The notes below the pieces were generated by a model. It was not told the DNA's origin, did no database searches, and saw only the letters and a program-made list of their open reading frames with translations. Positions 33,424-48,591 of a stretch of 64,000 nt of DNA are shown here, piece by piece. Made by a program: the position numbers and the translations under genes. This DNA comes from Leptospira barantonii (lineage in GTDB: Bacteria > Spirochaetota > Leptospiria > Leptospirales > Leptospiraceae). The stretch is taken from NCBI RefSeq assembly GCF_002811925.1, contig NZ_NPDS01000006.1, positions 275,549-339,548 of the forward strand, read 5' to 3'. The stretch's first letter is position 1. Each line of letters starts with the position of its first letter.

Positions 33424-34687
33424 AAAGTTCGTCCGCTTCCTCGTATCTTCCTTTTTTTCTAAGAACGTAACGAAGAAGTTTTTTGCGGTCTTCCACGAGA
33501 TCGCTTCTTCCGCTTCCGGTCACACGATATGCCTTGTCGATCGTATAGAGTTCGGTTTCGAGTTGTTGCAATTCGAGTAGGGCGTTGTCGAGTTGTCCTC
33601 TTCGGATTTCGGAACGTACGGTCATCAGTCTAGATTCGAAAACGGAACCTTTGTCCAAAAGATCCGATTTGCCCGCTTCTCGGAAATAAAAGATAGCCTT
33701 GTTCAAAAACAAAGGATCTCGTTTTCCGAGTTGATAGTTGAGTAAACCGCGCTTCATGAGCAATTCATCATATTCTACCGTTCCGGGATCGGAAAAGAAC
33801 AATAGTTTTTCCAGGATTCCATCCGCTTCCAATGGTGAAATCGAATTGAGTCCGGTTCTATAAATTCCGAAGGCGAGAAGGTTCAGGGCCTTTTTAAAAT
33901 CGTTTGCGTTTACTTTTATATTCCTTTCCGGATCGATCGTAAACGAATTGGATTTAATCTGAGACCAAACCCGCATTTGATTTTGTTTTTCGGTCAGTAC
34001 GTTTTGGGGTTCGTCGTCCGCACCGCAGGAAAAAAACGATTTCGGTTTTTTAACCTTCTCCATCACAACTCGAACCGCTTCTTCCGTGTTTCGGATGTAA
34101 TCCGCGTATGCGAGTAGAACTTCTTCGGGACGGCAAACGGCGAGGGCGGTCTTCTCTATTTTTTTGGGAACGCTGAAATCGGGACCGGAAAAATTTAGGG
34201 CTCGTTTGTAATAGTCCAAGGCTTCGAGAACGTTCGGAGAAACGATTCTCCAATATTCTCCCGGATTAAAACTTCCGGTGAGCGGACTTCTGGATTTTGT
34301 TTTGGAAGAAAGTTTTTTCTCACCGGATTCTTCGCTCATACCGGACTCTTTGAATCTCCAGACCGACATCGAATCGGTCCAAGAAGGTCTGTATAAAACC
34401 GAATCTCTTTCACTGAGAGAATAATAGTAAAGACAAGCTTCTCTCATTACGTTCAAATCGGGGATTCTATCACCTTGATCCTGATACGTAACCTCGGTTT
34501 GCAAAATAGAATCTCCCTTTTCGATAAATTCTCCCGCGGTCTTTGCGTTGTAACCGGGAGGTTGAATCATCAAGGCGAGTTTACTCAATAATTTATATCG
34601 GTTGGGAAGAATCCACGCGGCGGCGATTACCCAAGCGGCGAGTAATAAGAATACGTACTTTCGATTTTCTCGAATGTAAGTCAGCAA
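33398..34687 (-). CDS. Membrane-anchored helical-repeat protein (TTG start)
   Basis: A 429-residue protein with one N-terminal membrane segment (about residues 11-28). A long extracytoplasmic or cytoplasmic part of alpha-hairpins that look like degenerate TPRs follows (for example ALDYYKRALNFSG and NKAIFYFREAGKSDL). The start is TTG 34687, preceded by GGAGAG. It is coupled to the cysteine desulfurase by overlap. No enzymatic motif was found. It could act as a scaffold, but this is only inference. Confidence 0.7.
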   Translation of the reverse strand: MLTYIRENRKYVFLLLAAWVIAAAWILPNRYKLLSKLALMIQPPGYNAKTAGEFIEKGDSILQTEVTYQDQGDRIPDLNVMREACLYYYSLSERDSVLYRPSWTDSMSVWRFKESGMSEESGEKKLSSKTKSRSPLTGSFNPGEYWRIVSPNVLEALDYYKRALNFSGPDFSVPKKIEKTALAVCRPEEVLLAYADYIRNTEEAVRVVMEKVKKPKSFFSCGADDEPQNVLTEKQNQMRVWSQIKSNSFTIDPERNIKVNANDFKKALNLLAFGIYRTGLNSISPLEADGILEKLLFFSDPGTVEYDELLMKRGLLNYQLGKRDPLFLNKAIFYFREAGKSDLLDKGSVFESRLMTVRSEIRRGQLDNALLELQQLETELYTIDKAYRVTGSGRSDLVEDRKKLLRYVLRKKGRYEEADELYVEEDSLF

Positions 34688-34785
34688 TGTTTCAGACTCT
34701 CCGGCATTGGAAAATTGATTCGACTCCTGGATGGATCGGTCGCAGAATGAAATTCCGGACCTATTGATAGGATGGTTCCCGATGT

Positions 34786-34818
<33 letters not shown>

Positions 34819-34821
34819 TGA

Positions 34822-36858
<2,037 letters not shown>

Positions 36859-36864
36859 TCATTT

Positions 36865-37653
36865 ATGAAACTAACAGTTTATTCTAATATTCTAATGTGT
36901 TTGGTCGTCCTTTACGGGTGTTTTTCACCGCAGATCGAGGAGATCAGTTTTCCGGATAAGGGAAATTTGAAGTTTCTTTCCTCCAAAAACCCGGACGCCG
37001 CAAAGGTTTTAAAATCGGTCCGAGATTTGGAAACGAAGAATTCCTCCTATTCCGGAGAATTTTCGATGAGAATCGAGAACTTCGTTCCTAAAAAGGAAAG
37101 TTTCTCGGCGGACGGAAAGATCTATTACGATAAACCGACCGGCAAGATGTATATCGAACTTTCGGATCCGTTTTTCGGAATGATCGTTTCCAGAGTTTAT
37201 ACGGACGGAAATTCGATTCATATCAAAACCGCGAATTCCGGACCGCAGGTATTGCCGATGGGCGATATTCTTTTGTCCGATCCGAGCGGTAAAAAAAATT
37301 CAACGATTCCGTTTCCGGTTCTTTATTCTCTTTTGGCGAATAACAGTTCCGGTCTTGCAGGGGACGATCCTACGTTCGTCAATCTTTCGGAAAAGGCGAT
37401 TCTCGTCAAAAAACCGGGAGAGGACATTACCTTTTGGATGACCGAATTCGGAATCAGTTCCGTGGAACTTCTTTCCAAAAAAAGCAATCTGAAAGCGATC
37501 ACAAAGGTGCAAGGAACGGTTTCCTTTCCGCCGAAAACAACGATCACAAGAATCGTTGAGCCGACTACGAATCTGGATCGGAATAAGATCGAAATCAAAA
37601 TGAAAAAGGTCGCTCTTTCGGAGACGATTCCGGCTTCTAAATTTCAGTTCTGA
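36865..37653 (+). CDS. LolB/LolA-like outer membrane lipoprotein (candidate)
   Basis: A 262-residue lipoprotein with lipobox VVLYGC (Cys about 19). The mature part is mostly beta-strands with the pattern FSMRIENFVP, FSADGKIYYDKPTGKMYIELSDPFFGMIVSRVYTDG in its first half. This resembles the half-barrel of LolA/LolB lipoprotein carriers. LolB receives lipoproteins from LolA and inserts them in the outer membrane; no LolB is established in spirochaetes as far as I know. The upstream TPR gene strengthens the analogy. The assignment is by fold resemblance only. Confidence 0.6.
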   Translation: MKLTVYSNILMCLVVLYGCFSPQIEEISFPDKGNLKFLSSKNPDAAKVLKSVRDLETKNSSYSGEFSMRIENFVPKKESFSADGKIYYDKPTGKMYIELSDPFFGMIVSRVYTDGNSIHIKTANSGPQVLPMGDILLSDPSGKKNSTIPFPVLYSLLANNSSGLAGDDPTFVNLSEKAILVKKPGEDITFWMTEFGISSVELLSKKSNLKAITKVQGTVSFPPKTTITRIVEPTTNLDRNKIEIKMKKVALSETIPASKFQF

Positions 37654-37774
37654 AGGGCAAAGATCGAGGTTTACAACATTCTTTCCCGATTCATTTTGGA
37701 AGAATCAAAGAAACGTTTCGGAAGAAATTTGGGACGTTTGAAACGCATTCAATTTTTATAAACTAGGAGCGACG

Positions 37775-38542
37775 ATGCTTTCTGAAGTAAGAAACAATCA
37801 TATTCTGGAACTTTATATAGAAACCAACGAAGTGAATTCGTTAGACGGAGAATTTTTCAAAACGATTTCCGCGAAACTGGATTCGATTTCCAAGGACCCG
37901 ACGATCAAAGCCGTGATCCTAACTTCCAAAAACGAAAAGTTTTTTTCCAACGGATTCAATCCGGAGATTTTCGTAGGCAAGACTCTCGCGGAGATTCAGG
38001 ACGTCCTTCGCCTCGCTTTGGATACCGCTTCTAAACTTTTATTTTTGGAAAGACCTTTGATCTGCGCGATGAACGGACATTCTATGGGACTCGGCGCGGT
38101 CTATGCGATCTTTTGCGACTATAGAATTATGGTGGAAAAAAAGGGGAGACTCGGTTTTCCGGAATCCCAGATCGGAATCAACTTTCCATCGGTTGCAGGT
38201 TTTATGTTGAAGGAAACCGTTGGAATCACGAAGGCCCGCGATCTTTTGTATTCCGGAAAAGGACTGAAAGCGGAAGAAGCCCGAGAAATCGGACTGATCG
38301 ACGAGGTCGCAACTTCGTCCGAAGACCTTCTAGTCCGCGCTCGCAAATACTGCGAACAGTTCAAGGACATGGCGATCGGTTCCGTAACCGGAATTAAAAT
38401 CGCTTTGAGAGATCCGGTTCGTATGTTTGCGGAGCACAACGCGGAAAGGGACATCAAACTTCTTTCCGAAGCGGTGTTTTCTCCGAACGGTCAGGAAGGA
38501 ATGAAGTCCATCCTCGAAAGAAGAAGACCCGTATTTCAGTAA
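37775..38542 (+). CDS. Enoyl-CoA hydratase/isomerase family protein
   Basis: A 255-residue crotonase-fold protein. The oxyanion-hole segments are SKNEKFFSNGFNPE (about 48-61) and AMNGHSMGLGAVYA (about 98-111). The position usually holding catalytic Glu in hydratases is in GFPESQIGINF. It should act on acyl-CoA thioesters, perhaps beta-oxidation. The GAAACGTTTC palindrome at 37710-37719 lies in its 121-base upstream region. A strong terminator follows. Confidence 0.85.
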   Translation: MLSEVRNNHILELYIETNEVNSLDGEFFKTISAKLDSISKDPTIKAVILTSKNEKFFSNGFNPEIFVGKTLAEIQDVLRLALDTASKLLFLERPLICAMNGHSMGLGAVYAIFCDYRIMVEKKGRLGFPESQIGINFPSVAGFMLKETVGITKARDLLYSGKGLKAEEAREIGLIDEVATSSEDLLVRARKYCEQFKDMAIGSVTGIKIALRDPVRMFAEHNAERDIKLLSEAVFSPNGQEGMKSILERRRPVFQ

Positions 38543-38567
38543 ATTCTAAATTAGTTTATCTGAATAT

Positions 38568-38599
38568 AAAAAAGGCCGAATTTTCATTCGGCCTTTTTT
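38568..38599. terminator. Terminator after enoyl-CoA hydratase gene
   Basis: AAAAAAGGCCGAA (38568-38580) pairs with TTCGGCCTTTTTT (38587-38599), with T-runs on both strands. It can serve the convergent AGPS-like gene too. Confidence 0.88.
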
Positions 38600-38600
38600 A

Positions 38601-38632
38601 TTTAGACGGTTCCAAATTCGGAACCGTCTAAA
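38601..38632. repeat. Perfect 13-bp inverted repeat, second hairpin in tandem
   Basis: TTTAGACGGTTCC (38601-38613) pairs perfectly with GGAACCGTCTAAA (38620-38632) around a 6-base loop. It starts one base after the terminator hairpin and has no T-run of its own. It may stabilise 3' ends or be a small repeated element. Confidence 0.6.
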
Positions 38633-38656
38633 ATCCGATGGGTAGATTCCGTTTTT

Positions 38657-40348
<1,692 letters not shown>

Positions 40349-40447
40349 GGTTCTAAAATCTCCGAATTGAATGATGAATGTAAAATTGTCCGAAGCACAA
40401 GAATCGGAACTCGATCGAATTTCGCAACAGAATTCCGAATCGATCGG

Positions 40448-42424
40448 TCAGGAAGCGATCAACTTTCTGAGTTCCTTAACTCTTTCGTTTTGAGGTTCGA
40501 GTTCAAAAGCCCGATCGATCAGATATTTTGTCCGAGCCTTGTTTCCTTGAAGACGATATACGTCCGCGAGATGAATTAAATTTTTGACGTGGTTCGGAAA
40601 ACGAAGCCTGAATCTTTCGCTCAGTTCTTCCGCCTTTTTCAAAAGTTCGCCATTCTTACTCTTGGAATATTCCCGTTTGGTAAGAAGGGAGGAATACAAT
40701 AAAAGCTCATGATCCGCAGGGTCCAAATGCAATGCGCGGTTTGCGCTTGCGAGCGCCTGCGTTAGATCCCCTAATTTTTCGTAAACCCTCGCAAGAAGTT
40801 TCAGGTCTTCCGGAGAATGGGAAACGTCGGACGCAGAGGATTCTTCATAAATTTGAAGGGCTCCTTCAAAGTCTTTGGAGAGAACCGCTTTTTTGGCTCT
40901 GGAGAATTTTTCCGAATGAAGCGCCTTGGAAGAAATCGTTCCACCGTATTCGATGGACAAAAGGCTGTAGTCGTCCGAAAAGTTTCCGAAGGACAAAAGA
41001 AGATTTTCGATCTCGGACAATTCTCCCTTTGCCTCTTCGACTCTTCGCAAGAATTCGGTTTCGTCTTCGTTGATTTTTCTTTTTCCGTCCGAGGTCTCGA
41101 CCAAAATCAAATCGTCCTTACCGTCCGAGCCGCAGAAAATTCGGTCTCCGGGTTTCATCTGAAACAATCGAACGTAAACCTGAGCGTTGATTCCCCCCAC
41201 GCCGAGTTTGTAAAAATGAGTTTCGGGATCGATAAACGAAGCCTTTCCGTCCCGGTAAAGAATCAACCAAGGATGTTCAATATTCAAATAGTATAATGTT
41301 CCCGTGTCTTCTTCGACCAAACCCAAAACTGCGGAAACGAGCATACTACCGTCGAAGGTTTCGAAAACTTTTTGAAGATCGGTGAAACAATCCTTCAACC
41401 ATCTCTCCGGGGAACGATTCGCCGAATCCGGGTCCATCTTAGAACGAATGATTACGGAATTGTAAACGGCCCCGAGAACGAGCGCACCTCCCGCACCTTG
41501 GATGGATTTTCCCATCGCGTCCCCGTTGATAAACGCTTTGAATTTTTTTCCTTGAAGGGTCAGATCGTAGGCGCTTAGATAATCGCCTCCCAATTCGTAT
41601 TCCTTTTCGCGAAACATAAATTTCTTATATTGATTCAATGCAAAATCGATCTTAACCAGATCACCTTCCGTTTTTTTTGCGATCAAAGGATCGAGCAAAA
41701 GAGAAGTGAGAAAGTAATCCCCGTCCTGTTTTTCCTTTAAGTTTTGGATCTGTTCCATGTTCTCTGAAATTTCGCGGTTCTTTTCCAATATCTTAAAATG
41801 ACTGATGAAGTTGGAAAAACGATAACGCTCCACGATAAAACCGCTGAAAAAAGCGAGTAGGTAACTGATCGCCAAATTCTGCATGGAATACGAAGCCTGA
41901 TTGGTTCCAAGATTGGGATGATAAATCGCAACCGAAACGAGAAACGTGAATATGGAAAGAACGTAAAATGAAAAAAGAGCCTTTCTCGGAAAGGGCATAA
42001 ACACAGCGGACATGACAACGATCTGAAGACCGGAAACGTAGTTTGGATCGTCCGCGATTCTTCCCGTAAAAAAAGCGGTTACGCTAAAAATATAAAGAAA
42101 AAGAATGTAAGCCCACTCGAGTCCTTTACCTCGAATGTTGGTTCCGGTAAGTCGATCTACTGCTAACGCGATCAGAAAGAAAAAACTGAGTAAACTCAAA
42201 CCGATTCTGAAATAAAAAAGTTCCGGAAATTCGGGATGAAGCTTTCGATCGGTGTCTAACGCGAATCCGAGCCAAGCGATAATTCCAATGATGGAACCTG
42301 GGTAATGAAGAATCTTCGCCTGTCTATGAAGTTCGCCGATGTATTCTTTCTCGTGTCGGATTCGATCTTCATTGATGTCAAATATAAGGCGCAGATATCT
42401 TCGGACCGAATGGAAGGGATTCAT
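40448..42424 (-). CDS. Membrane PP2C/SpoIIE-type phosphatase with C-terminal TPRs
   Basis: A 658-residue signalling protein. About six to seven membrane segments (40-205) are followed by a short coiled coil (IQNLKEKQDGDYF) and a SpoIIE-like PP2C domain (about 235-470). Metal-binding motifs INGDAMGKSIQGAGG and FCGSDGKDDLI are visible. TPR-like helices fill the last 150 residues (ASANRALHLDPADHELL). It probably dephosphorylates anti-anti-sigma factor or similar regulators in response to a membrane signal; partners are not in the window. Confidence 0.85.
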   Translation of the reverse strand: MNPFHSVRRYLRLIFDINEDRIRHEKEYIGELHRQAKILHYPGSIIGIIAWLGFALDTDRKLHPEFPELFYFRIGLSLLSFFFLIALAVDRLTGTNIRGKGLEWAYILFLYIFSVTAFFTGRIADDPNYVSGLQIVVMSAVFMPFPRKALFSFYVLSIFTFLVSVAIYHPNLGTNQASYSMQNLAISYLLAFFSGFIVERYRFSNFISHFKILEKNREISENMEQIQNLKEKQDGDYFLTSLLLDPLIAKKTEGDLVKIDFALNQYKKFMFREKEYELGGDYLSAYDLTLQGKKFKAFINGDAMGKSIQGAGGALVLGAVYNSVIIRSKMDPDSANRSPERWLKDCFTDLQKVFETFDGSMLVSAVLGLVEEDTGTLYYLNIEHPWLILYRDGKASFIDPETHFYKLGVGGINAQVYVRLFQMKPGDRIFCGSDGKDDLILVETSDGKRKINEDETEFLRRVEEAKGELSEIENLLLSFGNFSDDYSLLSIEYGGTISSKALHSEKFSRAKKAVLSKDFEGALQIYEESSASDVSHSPEDLKLLARVYEKLGDLTQALASANRALHLDPADHELLLYSSLLTKREYSKSKNGELLKKAEELSERFRLRFPNHVKNLIHLADVYRLQGNKARTKYLIDRAFELEPQNERVKELRKLIAS

Positions 42425-42570
42425 CGTAGCTCAAATCTCCGCAGAATAACTTTTTTTTCAATCGAGTTTTTCTTTTTAGAAAAATACCTATCGATTTATA
42501 AAATTATTCATTTCAAATCACGGATCTAAAAGCGATTGACCCGGGTCTTTTTTATAAAATCAATACCGCT

Positions 42571-44223
42571 ATGGCTCAAAATAAAAAATTGCCTTCTACA
42601 AATACGAAATTTTCCAAGGATTCCCATTCTTCCGTCTACGATCTGTTAGTGATTGGCGGCGGAATTACGGGCGCGCACGTTCTTTGGGATTCCACTCTGA
42701 GAGGAATGAAATCCGTTTTACTGGAAAAGAACGACTATGCTTCGGGAACAAGTCAGGCGACATCGAAGATGATCCACGGCGGTTTGCGTTATCTTAAAAA
42801 TTTCGAATTGGGGCTCGTGAGGGAATCTTTACGGGAAAGAGCCACTTTAGCCAGAATTACTCCTCACGCGGTTCAAACGATGGGCTTTTTGGTTCCTATC
42901 TATTCCAACGCGGAAAGATTCGTTCTCAAAGTCGGAATGGAGATGTATAACGCGCTTTCCTACGATCGTAATGCGAATATTTGTACGGACCGTTTGATTC
43001 CTAAATACAGTTTTCTTTCCAAGGAACAAACCGTAATGGAATCTCCTACGATCGAACGAGATAAACTCAAAGGCTCTTATCTATATTACGATTATCTAAA
43101 TCTCAATCCGGAAAGACATACCTGCGAATTCATTTTTTCCGCCCGCGAAAAAGGAGCGGAAGCGAGAAACTATACCGAGGTGATTTCGATTTCTCGTACA
43201 AACGACGGGATCTATACGGTGATCGCGAAGGAAAAAATTTCGGGAAAGAACATTTCGTTTCAAACAAAAGCGGTGGTGAACGCGGCCGGACCTTGGGCGG
43301 ACTTTGTGGAATCTCTGGCCGGAGTTCCCATGGACAAACACTTGGTGCGATCCAAAGGAATTCACGTAGTCACAAGAAGAATTCACGGCGACAAAACACT
43401 TGTGACAAAAAAGAAAGACGGCACTCATCTTTTTATCATTCCTTGGAGAAACAAGACCATCATCGGCACGACGGATACGGAATATCCGGACAGCCCCGAT
43501 CGTTTTAGAGTCACCAAAAAGGATATAGAAGAATTATTAAGCGAAGTGAATCATTCCTTCGGTTATACGGACCTCACCTTGGACGACGTCGATTTTTATT
43601 ACGGCGGACTCAGGCCTCTTGTGGAAGATCCGGGCGAAACCAAATCCACATACAACGCTTCTCGAAAGACCGAAATTTTCGATCATAAAGATTCCGGCTT
43701 CCCCGGATTTTTTACGGCGATGGGCGGTAAATATACTACGAGCCGCGCAGTCGGAGAAGAAGTAGTAAACAAAGTGGCCGCTTATCTTCCCGGAAATTTT
43801 CGCGTTTGCGAAACTGCGACGATTCCCGCTGCGACCGGGAATTACTCGGATCTATCGACGTTGACTCGAGATCTCGGAAAAAAATTCTCCAAATTAAACG
43901 GAGAATTGATCGAAACGGCGGCCTTTCGTTACGGCTCTCAGTCTTTTTCAGTTTTGGAAAAAAGTTCTTCTAAAGAAGAATTTGCCGTTCTTCAAAACGG
44001 CGAAAAGTTTTTTGAAAGTGAAATTCGTTTTATCGCAAACCGGGAAGACATTCGTTTCGCGACTGATTTCTTTTTTAGAAGATCGGGTGTGGGAGTTCCG
44101 GGTTTACCCGAGGAAAAGGAAACGAACAAGATCGTTCGTTCCTTGGCGAAACACTTGGGTTGGAACGGAGCCAGAATCTCCAAAGAGATCAAGTCCGTCG
44201 AAGAACGTTATAAGATTTACTAA
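42571..44223 (+). CDS. glpD: Glycerol-3-phosphate dehydrogenase (FAD)
   Basis: A 550-residue membrane-associated flavoenzyme that oxidises glycerol-3-phosphate to DHAP and passes electrons to quinone. The FAD-binding motif VIGGGITG is at about residues 27-34, with LLEKNDYASGTSQATSKMIHGGLRYL following. RSKGIHVV, TIIGTTDTEYP and FFTAMGGKYTTSR are conserved. The C-terminal capping domain is present. It is divergent from the PP2C gene and convergent with the TetR gene. Confidence 0.93.
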   Translation: MAQNKKLPSTNTKFSKDSHSSVYDLLVIGGGITGAHVLWDSTLRGMKSVLLEKNDYASGTSQATSKMIHGGLRYLKNFELGLVRESLRERATLARITPHAVQTMGFLVPIYSNAERFVLKVGMEMYNALSYDRNANICTDRLIPKYSFLSKEQTVMESPTIERDKLKGSYLYYDYLNLNPERHTCEFIFSAREKGAEARNYTEVISISRTNDGIYTVIAKEKISGKNISFQTKAVVNAAGPWADFVESLAGVPMDKHLVRSKGIHVVTRRIHGDKTLVTKKKDGTHLFIIPWRNKTIIGTTDTEYPDSPDRFRVTKKDIEELLSEVNHSFGYTDLTLDDVDFYYGGLRPLVEDPGETKSTYNASRKTEIFDHKDSGFPGFFTAMGGKYTTSRAVGEEVVNKVAAYLPGNFRVCETATIPAATGNYSDLSTLTRDLGKKFSKLNGELIETAAFRYGSQSFSVLEKSSSKEEFAVLQNGEKFFESEIRFIANREDIRFATDFFFRRSGVGVPGLPEEKETNKIVRSLAKHLGWNGARISKEIKSVEERYKIY

Positions 44224-44249
44224 AATTCTTAATTTTCGAAATTTCTTTT

Positions 44250-44828
44250 TTAGAACGTGAACGAGTTGGAAAGAAGAATGGACATGAAATCCTTGATGAT
44301 CTCGGAAGTATCGGAAAGGCTGATCGCGTCTCCGTCCACGATTCTTTGAACTACGGTTCCTAAAATAACGCTGATTAGGATTCGGTTCAAGGTCGGGTTT
44401 GTCACTCCTAAGTGTTTCGTGATGATGTTCACGTATTCTTTCAGCGCGTCCGCGATCAAAGCCTTTTCCTCTTCGTGGTTCTTCAAGCGGGAAACGTCGC
44501 AGATGATGTATAAAAGATTTTGAAAGTAGGATTCTCTTGCTTGGATCATTTGGAAAAGGGATTCCACTCTGGCTTCGAGGGTTTGTCCCGGATTTCCTTT
44601 CGAGTAGAGTTGTAGTTCTTCGATGTCCTTGCTGAGGACGAACTTCACCAATTCCTTAAATATATCTTCCTTGGTTGCGAAGTAGTGATACAGAGTTCCG
44701 GTGGAAACGTCGAGTTCCGTCGCGATTTCCCGCATCGAAACCGCGGAGTAACCCCTTCTTGCGAGAATATCCACACACTTGGATAGGATTTCGATTTTGT
44801 ATTTTTCATGATTCACTATCTTTGGCAT
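44250..44828 (-). CDS. TetR-family transcriptional regulator
   Basis: A 192-residue regulator with a TetR N-terminal DNA-binding domain (about residues 8-55). The helix-turn-helix is in SAVSMREIATELDVSTGTLYHYFATKEDIF. The C-terminal ligand domain is all helical and diverse, as expected. It may sense a fatty-acid-like or amphipathic effector, but no ligand is predictable. Inverted arms AACCGCC (44878-44884) and GGCGGTT (44911-44917) in its upstream region could be part of its own operator. Confidence 0.88.
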   Translation of the reverse strand: MPKIVNHEKYKIEILSKCVDILARRGYSAVSMREIATELDVSTGTLYHYFATKEDIFKELVKFVLSKDIEELQLYSKGNPGQTLEARVESLFQMIQARESYFQNLLYIICDVSRLKNHEEEKALIADALKEYVNIITKHLGVTNPTLNRILISVILGTVVQRIVDGDAISLSDTSEIIKDFMSILLSNSFTF

Positions 44829-44938
44829 CGGATTTCCTCGGAATTTTTTTTCGGCAACTCGTAATACGTGATGTTGGAACCGCCTTCGCTGGTCAAGAAG
44901 ATTGGGTTTCGGCGGTTGTTACAAAGATCGCAAAACGA

Positions 44939-45430
44939 TCAATAAGCGATTTTCATCTTTTTATAAACGAACCCCAACAACCAAATCGGCCCGATCATCA
45001 AAAACTGAAGATCCTTGAAGAAGGAAGGTTTTTTACCTTCGATCTTATGACCGATGAACTGTCCGATCCAAGCCAGAACGAAAATCGTAATCGAAAGTTC
45101 TAAAATTCCATACGCATAGGTTCCGAGCATGATCGGAAGAACCATTGCTTGAAGAAGAACGATCAAATAGATCATCAATGAACTTAGGAAGAACATTCCC
45201 AAGGCCAAGGACGGAGAAAGTCGAATGTAAAATGCGAGCGCCAATACGAGGGAGATCGTCGCGAAGTTCAAATACGGAACGGATAGAAAAAAAGCAGGCG
45301 CGGGGATCGACCAAAGAAGACCAATGACCGTAAAGTAAATCAAAGGAACGCAGATCCAATGTATGTTTTTATTCACCGGATTCCGATGACTGTCCGCGTA
45401 TTCGTCAAACCAGGTTTCAACGGATTTCAT
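44939..45430 (-). CDS. Mpo1-like / DUF962 membrane protein
   Basis: A 163-residue membrane protein of the DUF962 family. The family's His-containing region is in YADSHRNPVNKNIHWICVPLIYF (about 10-32), followed by three more hydrophobic segments and GHKIEGKKPSFFKDLQFLMIGP near the end. Yeast Mpo1 is a dioxygenase in fatty-acid alpha-oxidation, and a similar reaction is possible. The start at ATG 45430 has AAGGAG seven bases upstream; the longer frame is less likely. Confidence 0.85.
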   Translation of the reverse strand: MKSVETWFDEYADSHRNPVNKNIHWICVPLIYFTVIGLLWSIPAPAFFLSVPYLNFATISLVLALAFYIRLSPSLALGMFFLSSLMIYLIVLLQAMVLPIMLGTYAYGILELSITIFVLAWIGQFIGHKIEGKKPSFFKDLQFLMIGPIWLLGFVYKKMKIAY

Positions 45431-45598
45431 AACAAAACTCCTTTCCGTTAAAAATTTTAAACGTTCGAAATAGAATCGCAAGTGTTTTTTATCGAACTTA
45501 GTGAATAAAATCCAAAATGTAGTCTTTAAGAAATTGCTAAAGTAGATAAGAACGTTCCAAATTCCGACTTCGCATTAAAACGAACACCGTTTACAAAA

Positions 45599-46519
<921 letters not shown>

Positions 46520-46591
46520 TTTACTCACAATCTCCCAGGAAAGGTTGGTTTACAGTATTTACGAGAATGGGATTCTGGTCACTACAATTCC

Positions 46592-47095
46592 ATGTCTTCT
46601 CAAGTGGCAATTGACGGTTTCAATCTGATTTATAAATTCCCCGATTTGGAAGAATGTATGTATCAGAATCAGCTTTCAAAGGCAAGACAAGGGCTTTTGG
46701 AAACGATCGAGTTGTATTCCAAGAAAAAGATAAAACAAACCTTTCATGTTTTTTTCGACGGTAAGAAAGAAGTCGGAAGCGAGGTCTTTCAGGAAAACTT
46801 CGGAAAACTGAATGTGTATTTCAGTAGAGATAGAAAAGCGGACGATGTCATCAAAGAATTCGTTCGGACCAATGTTCGTCCTTCTGAAATACAAGTGGTC
46901 AGTTCGGATAAAGAGATTTTCTTTCACGCAAAAAAATGGGGAGCACATCCGATCACCTCGGAAGAATTTTCGGCGATCGTAAACGCGGAAATTTCCCCGC
47001 CTAAACCCGAACTCGACTCGGAAGCGTTCAAAGATAAAAAACTAAACCCCGAAGAATTGGAATATTGGAAAAATATATTTAGGAAAGGCAAATAA
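46592..47095 (+). CDS. NYN-domain (YacP/Rae1-like) ribonuclease
   Basis: A 167-residue PIN-like nuclease. The acidic core is visible in AIDGFNLIYKFP (residues 7-18), HVFFDGKKEVGS, SRDRKADDVIKEF and VVSSDKEIF. YacP/Rae1 in Bacillus cleaves mRNA in the ribosomal A site. The C-terminus is Pro/Glu/Lys-rich. The start at ATG 46592 avoids an overlap with the divergent voltage-sensor-like gene. It precedes the second MBOAT by 2 bases, so the two are probably co-transcribed. Confidence 0.78.
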   Translation: MSSQVAIDGFNLIYKFPDLEECMYQNQLSKARQGLLETIELYSKKKIKQTFHVFFDGKKEVGSEVFQENFGKLNVYFSRDRKADDVIKEFVRTNVRPSEIQVVSSDKEIFFHAKKWGAHPITSEEFSAIVNAEISPPKPELDSEAFKDKKLNPEELEYWKNIFRKGK

Positions 47096-47097
47096 CC

Positions 47098-48582
<1,485 letters not shown>

Positions 48583-48591
48583 GAGAATAGA

